The notes: a model not told the origin generated them from the letters alone. DNA of 5,706 nt from Calditrichota bacterium (GCA_024278715.1 JAJRSN010000389.1:1-5706); one strand, 5' to 3'; positions 1 to 5,468 are shown, counted from the stretch's first letter. A program made the numbers and translations.

Positions 1-78
1 CAAGATTAAAGTTCTTCAAGATTAAAGTCACAATTTAAATTCAACCTGCAACCACTGCCGCTTAACCCTTAAAAGCAA

Positions 79-120
79 GGCACAGGGCACAAGGAACAAG
101 GGTCAAGTGGCTTGTAACCA
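79..120. repeat. Heptameric array, GGCACAR type
   Basis: Six consecutive 7-mers can be read in register: GGCACAG, GGCACAA, GGAACAA, GGGTCAA, GTGGCTT, GTAACCA. The first four are clearly related. The last two keep only the leading G and the spacing. The strict 7-bp step recalls the short tandemly repeated heptamers known from cyanobacterial genomes. The resemblance is in period only, and no homology is claimed. Confidence 0.55.
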
Positions 121-144
121 GAAGCCCATACTGCTTAACGAAAA

Positions 145-165
145 GCAACAAGTAACGAGTAACAA
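145..165. repeat. Heptameric array, GYAACRA type (3 units)
   Basis: Three perfect-register 7-mers, GCAACAA, GTAACGA and GTAACAA, follow directly on the CTTAACGAAAAG module. The same succession of motifs is found again at 403-442, so this is a compound repeat and not chance similarity. Confidence 0.6.
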
Positions 166-240
166 ATTTAGGATTGTCGGAGGATGGAGGAAAAAGGTTT
201 AGTTGTTTAGAAAAATTCCGGAGGAATTGAATGAAAATAG

Positions 241-260
241 CCCAGTAATTTATTGCTGGG
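241..260. repeat. Hairpin, 8-bp stem with 4-nt loop
   Basis: CCCAGTAA pairs with TTGCTGGG (one G-T wobble) around the loop TTTA. No T-run follows, so it is unlikely to be an intrinsic terminator. It stands 13 bp from another hairpin (274-310), a paired layout reminiscent of REP-type elements. That link is inference. Confidence 0.5.
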
Positions 261-273
261 TAAAAGAATCCCG

Positions 274-310
274 CATTTTTTCTGCCCTTCAGGGCAAGGG
301 TGAAAAAATG
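274..310. repeat. Extended nested hairpin with T6/A6 arms
   Basis: The outer arms CATTTTTTC (274-282) and GAAAAAATG (302-310) are perfectly complementary over 9 bp. After a small bulge, CCCTT (285-289) pairs with AAGGG (296-300) around CAGGGC. Alternatively TGCCCT and AGGGCA (283-288, 291-296) pair. The dyad is close to perfect over 37 bp. It could work as a weak terminator in either direction or be a mobile palindromic repeat, but nothing nearby decides which. Confidence 0.5.
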
Positions 311-346
311 TGACGAGTAAAAAAGTGACAGAGTAATGAGTGACAA
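310..346. repeat. Degenerate heptamer array, GTRAYRA type
   Basis: Units beginning with GT start at 310, 317, 325, 333 and 340, giving steps of 7, 8, 8 and 7. They read GTGACGA, GTAAAAAA, GTGACAGA, GTAATGA and GTGACAA. The single-base insertions look like decay of an originally exact 7-bp array. Confidence 0.5.
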
Positions 347-351
347 ATGAT

Positions 352-379
352 AAAGGAAAAAGGAAAAAGGAAAAAGATT
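352..379. repeat. Tandem AAAGGAA heptamers
   Basis: There are three exact copies of AAAGGAA (352-358, 359-365, 366-372). A diverged fourth, AAAGATT (373-379), is at the same time the start of the AAGATTAAAG module. The array thus joins two repeat types without a break. Confidence 0.65.
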
Positions 380-406
380 AAAGTTCATTCAAGATTAAAG
401 ATAAAA

Positions 407-442
407 GCAACAAGTGATATAGTAACGAGTAACAAGTGACAA
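407..442. repeat. Heptameric array, GYRACRA type (second copy)
   Basis: The units read GCAACAA, GTGATATA (8 bp), GTAACGA, GTAACAA and GTGACAA. This repeats the array at 145-165 with two units more. It lies directly after the second AAGATTAAAG pair. Confidence 0.6.
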
Positions 443-471
443 GGACGTGACTCGTAGTTTGAAGAAGCACA

Positions 472-505
472 CTTAACCTTTATACCCTTAACTCTTAACG
501 AAAAG
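472..505. repeat. CYTTAAC heptamer array ending in GAAAAG
   Basis: The units are CTTAACC, TTTATAC, CCTTAAC and TCTTAAC, followed by GAAAAG. A sister array at 639-672 reads TTTAACC, CTCACAC, TCTTAAC, CCTTAAC and then AAAAAG. A shorter one sits at 61-75. The common ending (TTAAC, then A-run, then AG) is the clearest shared signature. Confidence 0.55.
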
Positions 506-598
506 TTACAAAGTAGATTTAGGAGAAAAATAGTAAATCCGAAATTAAATATAGAAGTTAGAATTTTAGCTCCTTTTTAATGACATCTGATTAAATGT

Positions 599-629
599 CG
601 ATAATCATTTATACGCATAACGATTATCG
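599..629. repeat. Inverted repeat CGATAATC / GATTATCG
   Basis: The 8-bp arms 599-606 and 622-629 are perfectly complementary, with 15 bp between them. The arms carry GATAATC, which loosely recalls iron-responsive operators, but the spacing does not fit a Fur box. It may be a protein-binding dyad or a plain hairpin remnant. Confidence 0.35.
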
Positions 630-638
630 GATATTCAG

Positions 639-672
639 TTTAACCCTCACACTCTTAACCCTTAACAAAAAG
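639..672. repeat. CYTTAAC heptamer array (second copy)
   Basis: The array has four in-register 7-mers, TTTAACC, CTCACAC, TCTTAAC and CCTTAAC, then AAAAAG. It parallels 472-505. It is the last repeat before the putative control region of the nfeD-like/copA operon. Confidence 0.55.
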
Positions 673-706
673 TAAATCATAAATTAAAACCTTCGTATCA
701 ATGACC

Positions 707-753
707 TGTAGAATATTCTACATTAAATTCGTAAAGTTGTAGAATATTATCTG
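707..753 (+). promoter_or_regulatory. Perfect 16-bp palindrome plus half-copy: likely operator/upstream activator sites
   Basis: TGTAGAATATTCTACA at 707-722 is a perfect palindrome. At 738-753 the first 11 bases recur exactly (TGTAGAATATT) with a degenerate right arm, 12 of 16 matching overall. The copies are offset by 31 bp, about three helical turns, so they would lie on the same face of the DNA. A strong dyad and a weaker one in phase, upstream of an operon, is the usual pattern for a dimeric regulator binding cooperatively. Relative to the predicted start near 863, their centres are at about -148 and -117, the usual range for NtrC-class activators. A repressor of another class, possibly metal-responsive, is the alternative. 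Confidence 0.55.
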
Positions 754-836
754 ATTTTTGAAATCATTTCTTTTTTTACCGTTTCAATAATCCCTTTTTC
801 CTTTGTCTTTTCTGAAGATTCCCGAAATAGCAACCT

Positions 837-852
837 TGGCACATTTATTGTA
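837..852 (+). promoter_or_regulatory. Candidate sigma-54 (-24/-12) promoter for nfeD-like/copA
   Basis: TGGCAC-ATTTA-TTGTA matches the sigma-54 consensus TGGCAC-N5-TTGCW at the whole -24 element, the exact spacing and TTG. The one important deviation is T where the -12 C is normally found. The GG-to-G distance is the required 12 bp. The predicted start (about 863) leaves a short leader of about 30 nt that contains the Shine-Dalgarno of the nfeD-like gene. No good sigma-70 pair was found here: TTGGCA (836-841) has no acceptable -10 at 16-18 bp. Confidence 0.45.
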
Positions 853-892
853 ATTCATTTATGCCGTAAAAGAAAATTCACGGAGGATAAAA

Positions 893-1237
893 ATGTGTCA
901 TATATTGTTGACAATGCCTTTTTGGGGTTTGATCCTTTTTTATGTCATGCCCATCTACCTTGCCCTCCCGCTATATCTGTTAATTTTGGTGATTTCCGGA
1001 CTTCTTTATTCTGTGCTGATGCGCGGCAAACATAAAAAAGTTAGTACCGGAAAAGAGGGAATGATAGGACAGATGGCTGAGGTAATAAAAAATCTAAATC
1101 CCGTCGGACAAGTACTGGTGCACGGAGAAATATGGCAGGCGCAATCTTCCGATTATATTAGAAAGGGAGAAAAGGCAAAAATTATCGGAATGGAAGGATT
1201 AATGCTTTTGACTCGTAAATGGTCTAAAAATGAATGA
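893..1237 (+). CDS. Short NfeD-like membrane protein with C-terminal OB-fold domain
   Basis: This is a 114-residue protein. Residues about 9-43 are hydrophobic, are interrupted by prolines, and probably make two closely spaced membrane segments. A basic stretch (RGKHKK, about 44-49) follows, which would place the C-terminus in the cytoplasm. Residues about 56-109 look like the NfeD C-terminal OB-fold: G-M-I-G-Q near the start, then NLNPVGQVLVHGEIWQA, then IRKGEKAKIIGMEGLML. These carry the usual L-x-P-x-G, G-x-x-W-x-A and G-x-L spacing. The family's long forms carry a ClpP-like protease. This short form has none, so it would be a partner or scaffold. Short NfeD proteins are commonly linked to SPFH/stomatin proteins, but none lies here. 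The start is fixed by GGAGG (882-886), 6 nt before the ATG. A second Met (residue 8) has no such site. copA begins 64 bp downstream, so one operon is likely. Confidence 0.75.
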   Translation: MCHILLTMPFWGLILFYVMPIYLALPLYLLILVISGLLYSVLMRGKHKKVSTGKEGMIGQMAEVIKNLNPVGQVLVHGEIWQAQSSDYIRKGEKAKIIGMEGLMLLTRKWSKNE

Positions 1238-1249
1238 GGATTCATTCAT
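1230..1249. other. Hairpin enclosing the nfeD-like stop codon
   Basis: ATGAATGA (1230-1237) pairs perfectly with TCATTCAT (1242-1249) around a GGAT loop, and the TGA stop lies in the left arm. On the + strand an A-run follows, not a T-run, so it should not terminate transcription into copA. On the minus strand it would be followed by five Ts. It may influence mRNA stability between the two cistrons. The effect is unproven. Confidence 0.4.
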
Positions 1250-1301
1250 AAAAATCTATGTGTAATCTAACGAACAAAAGTCATTTGGAAGGGAGAACGA
1301 A

Positions 1302-4007
1302 ATGATACGAGATCCGGTCTGCGGCATGATGGTTGATCAAAAACATGCCGTCGCAATCAGTAAATATAAAGGAGAATCTTACTTTTTCTGTTCGAAAAAT
1401 TGTAAGGAAGAGTTTGACGCCAATCCCGGAAAATATACGGAGGGCGGAAAAGAAATCGCCGCGGAGACGGCGTCTGAACATGCAAATAACCAACCGATTG
1501 TCCGCGAAAAAAGCGGTCGAAATAAAAACAGAAAATTGGTTTTGCCGATTAAGGGAATGACGTGCGCCTCGTGTGTTTCGCATGTGGAACACGCCTTAAA
1601 AAACACCGATGGAATCACGTTCGCCACGGTAAACCTGGCAACAGAGCAGGCGACAGTGGAGTTCCTGCCTAAAGAAGTGGATCTGAAGGAATTGGTTAAG
1701 ACAGTACACGACACCGGATATGAAATCGCTACCGCGACAATGACGCTTCCCATAGGGGGAATGACCTGCGCTTCGTGTGCGAACCATGTTACTCAAGCTC
1801 TGAAGAATATTGAGGGCGTAATCGATGTCAATGTGAATTTGGCAACCGAAAGAGCCCAGGTAGAATATATTGCCGGCGAAGTATCTCTGAACGATATGGA
1901 AAAGGCTGTGGCGGACGCCGGCTATCAGGTTTTGAAAATTCCGGAGTCGGAAGCAACCGAGGAAGTGGATGAAGCGGAAATAAAAATGCAAACCGCTCGT
2001 TTCCGCATGAAAGTAGCCTGGGTGCTTACCGTTCCGATAATTATATGGATGTTCGGCGAGATGTTCTTTGGGGTGGTCTGGCCCAACGAAACCATATACA
2101 ATCTGGGAATGGTCGTTCTGTCGCTTCCGGTGTTATTCTGGGTGGGACGGAAAACGTTTACAAGCGGTTGGTCGGCAATTGTGCACGGTTACGCCAATAT
2201 GGACTCCCTGATAATGCTCGGAACGGGAGTCTCTCTGCTAACCGGACCGGCTTCTTTTTTTCTGCCGGTAACCAATTACGCCGGTGTGGCTGCCATGATT
2301 ATGGCGTTTCATTTAACCGGTCGTTATATCGAAGAAACAGCCAAAGGACGAGCCTCGCAGGCGATTCGTAAATTGCTGGATCTGGGCGCCAAAACAGCCC
2401 GCATTCTTCGCGACGGCAAAGAGGTGGAAATTCCCATCGAAGAAGTGATAGTGGGTGACATCATGGTTATCAGACCAGGCGAAAAAATTCCCACCGACGG
2501 CGTAGTTGTGGAAGGAGAAGGCGCGGTGGATGAATCCATGGCAACCGGAGAAAGCATGCCGGTTACTCACAAACCCGGCGATGAGGTCATCGGAGCTACC
2601 ATTAATCAGGAAGGCTTGTTGAAGATAAAGGCGACAAAGATCGGAAAGGATACTTTTTTATCCCAAGTGATTAAAATGGTGGAAGAATGTCAAGGATCTA
2701 AGGTTCCCATTCAGGAATTTGCCGATAAGGTTACCGGATTTTTCGTGCCGGCTGTGATTGCCATAGCCTTGCTGACCGTGGCGCTCTGGCTGATATTCCC
2801 CGGCTTTATGCAGTCGCTGGTTAATTTCGGCTCGTTTTTGCCCTGGGTTAATCCCGATCTCGGCATCATAACTCTGGCAATCGTTTCCATGGTCGCCGTG
2901 CTGGTTATCGCCTGTCCCTGTGCGCTGGGTCTGGCGACGCCTACCGCTTTGATGGTGGGGAGCGGAATCGCGGCAAATCACGGAATTCTTTTCCGCTCCG
3001 GAGAAGCCATTCAGACCCTGAAGGATGTAAATGTTGTGGTATTCGACAAGACCGGCACCATAACCAAGGGAAAGCCGGAGGTTACGAATATCATTAGCTT
3101 AGGGAAAAATGATGTGAAGTCAGTTTTATTTTACGCTTCATCCGCGGAACAGGGCAGCGAGCATCCTTTGGCTGGAGCGATCGTTAAAAAGGCTAAGCAG
3201 GAGGGAATTGAGCTCAAAAAACCGGAACATTTCCAAGCCGTACGCGGAAAAGGCATTATTGCAAAAATCGATGATCGGCAGGTATTGGTCGGTACCCGTA
3301 AATTGCTAAGCGATTATAAAGTGGATTATTCCTCGGTGGAAGAAGAATTGCGGCAGCTTGAAGAAGAAGCCAAAACCGCCATGATTGTCAGCGTTGACTC
3401 CGAGGTTCTGGGCATAATTGCCGTAGCCGATCAGGTGAAAGACGATTCCGCTCCCGCGATAGCTGAATTACGTCGAATGGGAATTGAAACGACTATGATT
3501 ACCGGAGATAATCAGCATACCGCGGAGGCAATTGCCCGCATGGTGGGAATTGATCACGTAATGGCTGGCGTTTTGCCTGAAAGAAAATTACAGGAAATTA
3601 TAAATCTTCAATCGCGTTTCGGAAAGGTTGCGTTTGTGGGAGACGGAATTAACGACGCACCGGCGCTGACCCAGGCTAATGTGGGAATTGCCATTGGCAC
3701 CGGAACCGATATTGCAATTGAAGCCAGTGACGTGACGCTGGTACGGGGCGAGCTCACCGGCGTGGTCGAAGCAATTCTTTTGAGCAGAGAAACTTTTCGT
3801 AAAATCAGACAAAATTTGTTCTGGGCGTTTTTCTACAATGTGGCGATGATTCCTCTTGCCATGATCGGCTGGATGCATCCGGTGCTGGCGGAAATTGCCA
3901 TGGCTTCTTCTTCCATAACGGTTGTAAGCAATGCCAATCTATTGAAACGCGTAAAAATTCTCCCCGATGTTTTGAACGGTAAACCTAAGGCTGTGAAAAA
4001 TATTTGA
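1302..4007 (+). CDS. copA: Cu(I)-exporting P1B-type ATPase with N-terminal YHS and two HMA domains
   Basis: The 901-residue protein is predicted to pump Cu(I) out of the cytoplasm at the cost of ATP. The YHS domain (about 3-48) has DPVCGM with Cys7, then YFFCSKNC with Cys30 and Cys34. Two heavy-metal-associated domains follow, each with GMTCASC (Cys88/Cys91; Cys156/Cys159). Membrane segments lie at about 237-257, 264-282, 300-316, 324-342, 471-500 and 521-545, the last with the metal-site CPC (538-540). The two final helices carry YN (845-846) and Met867/Ser871, which with CPC form the Cu(I)-selective P1B-1 signature. The cytoplasmic machinery is complete: TGES (415-418), phosphorylated DKTGT (Asp582), SEHPL (His621), TGD (734-736) and GDGIND (780-785). 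The usual CopA length is about 750-830, and the YHS domain and linker explain the excess. GGGAG (1291-1295) stands 6 nt before the ATG. Ag(I) is a likely co-substrate. No copper chaperone or CsoR/CueR gene is in view. Confidence 0.95.
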   Translation: MIRDPVCGMMVDQKHAVAISKYKGESYFFCSKNCKEEFDANPGKYTEGGKEIAAETASEHANNQPIVREKSGRNKNRKLVLPIKGMTCASCVSHVEHALKNTDGITFATVNLATEQATVEFLPKEVDLKELVKTVHDTGYEIATATMTLPIGGMTCASCANHVTQALKNIEGVIDVNVNLATERAQVEYIAGEVSLNDMEKAVADAGYQVLKIPESEATEEVDEAEIKMQTARFRMKVAWVLTVPIIIWMFGEMFFGVVWPNETIYNLGMVVLSLPVLFWVGRKTFTSGWSAIVHGYANMDSLIMLGTGVSLLTGPASFFLPVTNYAGVAAMIMAFHLTGRYIEETAKGRASQAIRKLLDLGAKTARILRDGKEVEIPIEEVIVGDIMVIRPGEKIPTDGVVVEGEGAVDESMATGESMPVTHKPGDEVIGATINQEGLLKIKATKIGKDTFLSQVIKMVEECQGSKVPIQEFADKVTGFFVPAVIAIALLTVALWLIFPGFMQSLVNFGSFLPWVNPDLGIITLAIVSMVAVLVIACPCALGLATPTALMVGSGIAANHGILFRSGEAIQTLKDVNVVVFDKTGTITKGKPEVTNIISLGKNDVKSVLFYASSAEQGSEHPLAGAIVKKAKQEGIELKKPEHFQAVRGKGIIAKIDDRQVLVGTRKLLSDYKVDYSSVEEELRQLEEEAKTAMIVSVDSEVLGIIAVADQVKDDSAPAIAELRRMGIETTMITGDNQHTAEAIARMVGIDHVMAGVLPERKLQEIINLQSRFGKVAFVGDGINDAPALTQANVGIAIGTGTDIAIEASDVTLVRGELTGVVEAILLSRETFRKIRQNLFWAFFYNVAMIPLAMIGWMHPVLAEIAMASSSITVVSNANLLKRVKILPDVLNGKPKAVKNI

Positions 4008-4076
4008 CAGCCTGACGGAATCGGAAATGACAGAGAATTTTAAATGATGTCCGTTGAAAGAAGTTGAAACGAGATT

Positions 4077-4159
4077 CTCCGATTGCCCGTTGCTTTCGTT
4101 GATAATTTAAAAAAAATGAATTTTATTTTTAGTGTTAAACGGAGCAGCGGGCTTCGGAG
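4077..4159. other. 83-nt imperfect stem-loop downstream of copA
   Basis: CTCCGA (4077-4082) pairs with TCGGAG (4154-4159). After a 2x1 bulge, GCCCGTTGCT (4085-4094) pairs with AGCAGCGGGC (4143-4152) with one G-U. After another 2x1 bulge, CGTT (4097-4100) pairs with AACG (4138-4141). The tip is an A8 run facing T-rich sequence. Twenty base pairs in three coaxial blocks is far more than expected by chance in AT-rich DNA. The G-U pair and symmetrical bulges suggest a folded RNA or an aged palindromic repeat. It resembles no riboswitch or RNA family that I recognise. Confidence 0.5.
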
Positions 4160-4248
4160 TATTGCATTAAGCGCTTTTTATCTTCTTTCGACGAATATTT
4201 TATTTTGACAAATCCGTAAACCGTGAAACGCCGTGAGCTTTTGGTGAT

Positions 4249-4271
4249 CTGCAGAATTCAGACTTCTGCGG
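4249..4271 (+). other. Hairpin in the fbaA upstream region
   Basis: CTGCAGAA (4249-4256) pairs with TTCTGCGG (4264-4271) around a 7-nt loop, with one G-U. A further pairing, AACGC (4227-4231) with GCGTT (4271-4275), can close it from outside at the price of one shared base. It could be leader structure if fbaA is transcribed from far upstream, or a remnant terminator. No U-run follows directly. Confidence 0.35.
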
Positions 4272-4378
4272 CGTTAAAGCCCGATCGCAAAAAAATTTTT
4301 TATTTTTGAATAAACTTACGATATTTACGTCTTTTGTTTAAAATAATGTAAAACTCATAAAGACAGGGAGAAAAAAGG

Positions 4379-5455
4379 ATGGCTAAAATACTGAATCATG
4401 TGAAAGCTGGTGTGCTTATCGGTAAAGATGTGCAAACGGTTTTTCAGATAGCTAAAGAAGAGGGTTTTGCGCTGCCGGCGGTGAATGTGGTCGGAACAAA
4501 TTCGGTGAATGCGGTATTGGAAGCGGCTCGCGATGTGAACTCGCCGGTGATTATTCAATTTTCCAACGGCGGCGCCTCTTTTTATGCCGGCAAGGGTTTG
4601 TCGAACGACGGGCAGCAGGCTTCCGTTGCCGGGGCGATTTCGGGCGCGCGCCACATCCGTCAAATGGCAGAATTGTACGGTGTTCCGGTTATTGTGCACA
4701 CCGATCATGCCGCAAAAAAATTGTTACCCTGGATCGACGGTCTTTTGAAAGCTAACGAAGAACATTTTGAACAAACCGGACAACCCCTTTTTAGTTCGCA
4801 CATGCTCGACCTGTCGGAAGAGCCGTTAGAAGAAAATGTTTCGATATCGGCGCGGTATTTGGAACGGATGGCAAAAATGGGAATGACTCTGGAGATCGAG
4901 CTTGGTGTAACCGGCGGAGAAGAAGACGGCGTTGATAACACCAATGTGGACAGCAAACGTCTTTACACCCAACCGGAAGAAGTAGCTTACGCTTACGAAA
5001 AACTATTGGCAATTAGTCCGAATTTTACCATTGCCGCCGCTTTTGGCAATGTGCACGGAGTTTACAAACCGGGAAATGTGGTTTTGCGTCCTGTTATCCT
5101 GAAGAACTCGCAGGAATTCATTCGGGAAAAATTTAATACGGGCAAAAATCCAATAAATTTTGTCTTCCACGGCGGATCGGGTTCCAGCCTGGAAGAGATT
5201 CGTGAAGCCATTTCTTACGGGGTAATCAAAATGAATATCGATACCGATACGCAGTGGGCTGCCTGGAAGGGTGTGATGGATTATTACAAAAAATATGAAG
5301 CCTATTTGCAAAGTCAAATCGGTAATCCCGAAGGGGAAGACAAACCGAATAAAAAATACTACGATCCGCGAAAATGGCTGCGTGAAGCCGAAAAATCGAT
5401 GATTAACCGTTTAAAGCAGGCGTTTGAGGATTTAAATTGTGTGGATCGAAATTAA
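4379..5455 (+). CDS. fbaA: Class II fructose-1,6-bisphosphate aldolase, FbaA type
   Basis: The 358-residue cytoplasmic zinc enzyme cleaves fructose 1,6-bisphosphate to dihydroxyacetone phosphate and glyceraldehyde 3-phosphate in glycolysis, and catalyses the reverse in gluconeogenesis. It aligns with E. coli FbaA (359 aa) almost without gaps, and key residues keep nearly the same numbers. The catalytic Asp109 and zinc ligand His110 lie in HTDHAAKKLLPWID. Glu174 lies in LEIELG, and Glu181/Glu182 in GGEEDGVDN. The zinc ligands His226 (NVHGVYKPGN) and His264 (FHGGSGS) are present, as is the phosphate-site stretch NIDTDTQW (286-293). The C-terminal PNKKYYDPRKWLR is also typical. GGGAG (4366-4370) stands 8 nt before the ATG, and the N-terminus matches the family start. 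The gene is probably its own transcription unit, being 371 bp from copA and closed by its own terminator. The subfamily also occurs outside proteobacteria, so it says little about the host. Confidence 0.97.
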   Translation: MAKILNHVKAGVLIGKDVQTVFQIAKEEGFALPAVNVVGTNSVNAVLEAARDVNSPVIIQFSNGGASFYAGKGLSNDGQQASVAGAISGARHIRQMAELYGVPVIVHTDHAAKKLLPWIDGLLKANEEHFEQTGQPLFSSHMLDLSEEPLEENVSISARYLERMAKMGMTLEIELGVTGGEEDGVDNTNVDSKRLYTQPEEVAYAYEKLLAISPNFTIAAAFGNVHGVYKPGNVVLRPVILKNSQEFIREKFNTGKNPINFVFHGGSGSSLEEIREAISYGVIKMNIDTDTQWAAWKGVMDYYKKYEAYLQSQIGNPEGEDKPNKKYYDPRKWLREAEKSMINRLKQAFEDLNCVDRN

Positions 5456-5468
5456 TTGGTATGAAATG

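Larger units (their letters stand above)
1..700. repeat. Gene-free mosaic of short degenerate intergenic repeats
   Basis: No convincing gene lies here. The stretch is built from recurring short modules. The first is AAGATTAAAG, doubled at 2-27 and again at 374-400 with the same TTC-type spacer. The second is a set of 7-bp-period arrays listed separately. The third is a 12-mer CTTAACGAAAAG at 134-145 and 494-505, with a one-mismatch copy at 661-672 and a longer relative at 61-75. A 13-mer AAAAGCAACAAGT (141-153 and 403-415) and a 15-mer AGTAACGAGTAACAA (151-165 and 421-435) also recur. The one long reading frame (62-388, minus strand) is just the complement of these repeats. The modules are seen directly. 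That they form a dispersed genome-wide family is inference. Confidence 0.75.
4008..4378. other. Gene-free gap between copA and fbaA, rich in secondary structure
   Basis: No supportable gene lies in these 371 bp. A 30-codon frame (4116-4208) lacks a ribosome-binding site. The left half holds the large stem-loop at 4077-4159. The right half holds CCGTRA three times (4214, 4221, 4231) and the hairpin at 4249-4271, with an AT-rich run after 4288. A perfect TTGACA (4205-4210) has no -10 at a proper distance. The best promoter candidate for fbaA is TTACGA (4316-4321), 17 bp, TAAAAT (4339-4344), which is weak at -35. No canonical terminator for copA was found. The stem-loop is the only candidate, and its first T-run (4175-4179) comes 15 nt late. 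Confidence 0.6.

Noticed and set aside
62..388. Minus-strand reading frame of 108 residues, rich in Phe, Leu and Ser
   Set aside because: It is the complement of the heptamer and AAGATTAAAG repeats. The apparent hydrophobic protein follows from repeat composition, and it shows no ribosome-binding site or recognisable domain.
707..722. CopY/BlaI-type copper operator
   Set aside because: The known CopY box is TACA-N2-TGTA. Here the halves are in the opposite order and more widely spaced (TGTA-N8-TACA), so assignment to that family is not supported.
836..865. Sigma-70 promoter TTGGCA with a -10 downstream
   Set aside because: At spacers of 16-18 bp the best -10 is TATGCC, a poor match. The same bases fit a sigma-54 element much better.
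1281..1991. Minus-strand and alternative-frame open reading frames inside copA
   Set aside because: They overlap a gene whose motifs are complete and in frame, lack ribosome-binding sites and show no domain features.
4116..4208. 30-codon + strand frame with a basic start and hydrophobic end, like a small membrane peptide
   Set aside because: There is no Shine-Dalgarno before the ATG, it overlaps the right arm of the 83-nt stem-loop, and it has no recognisable relatives. An AT-rich gap makes such frames by chance.
4200..4290. Riboswitch upstream of fbaA
   Set aside because: I compared by eye with TPP, SAM, cyclic-di-GMP, ZTP, fluoride and cobalamin consensus cores, and none fits. Only simple hairpins can be supported.
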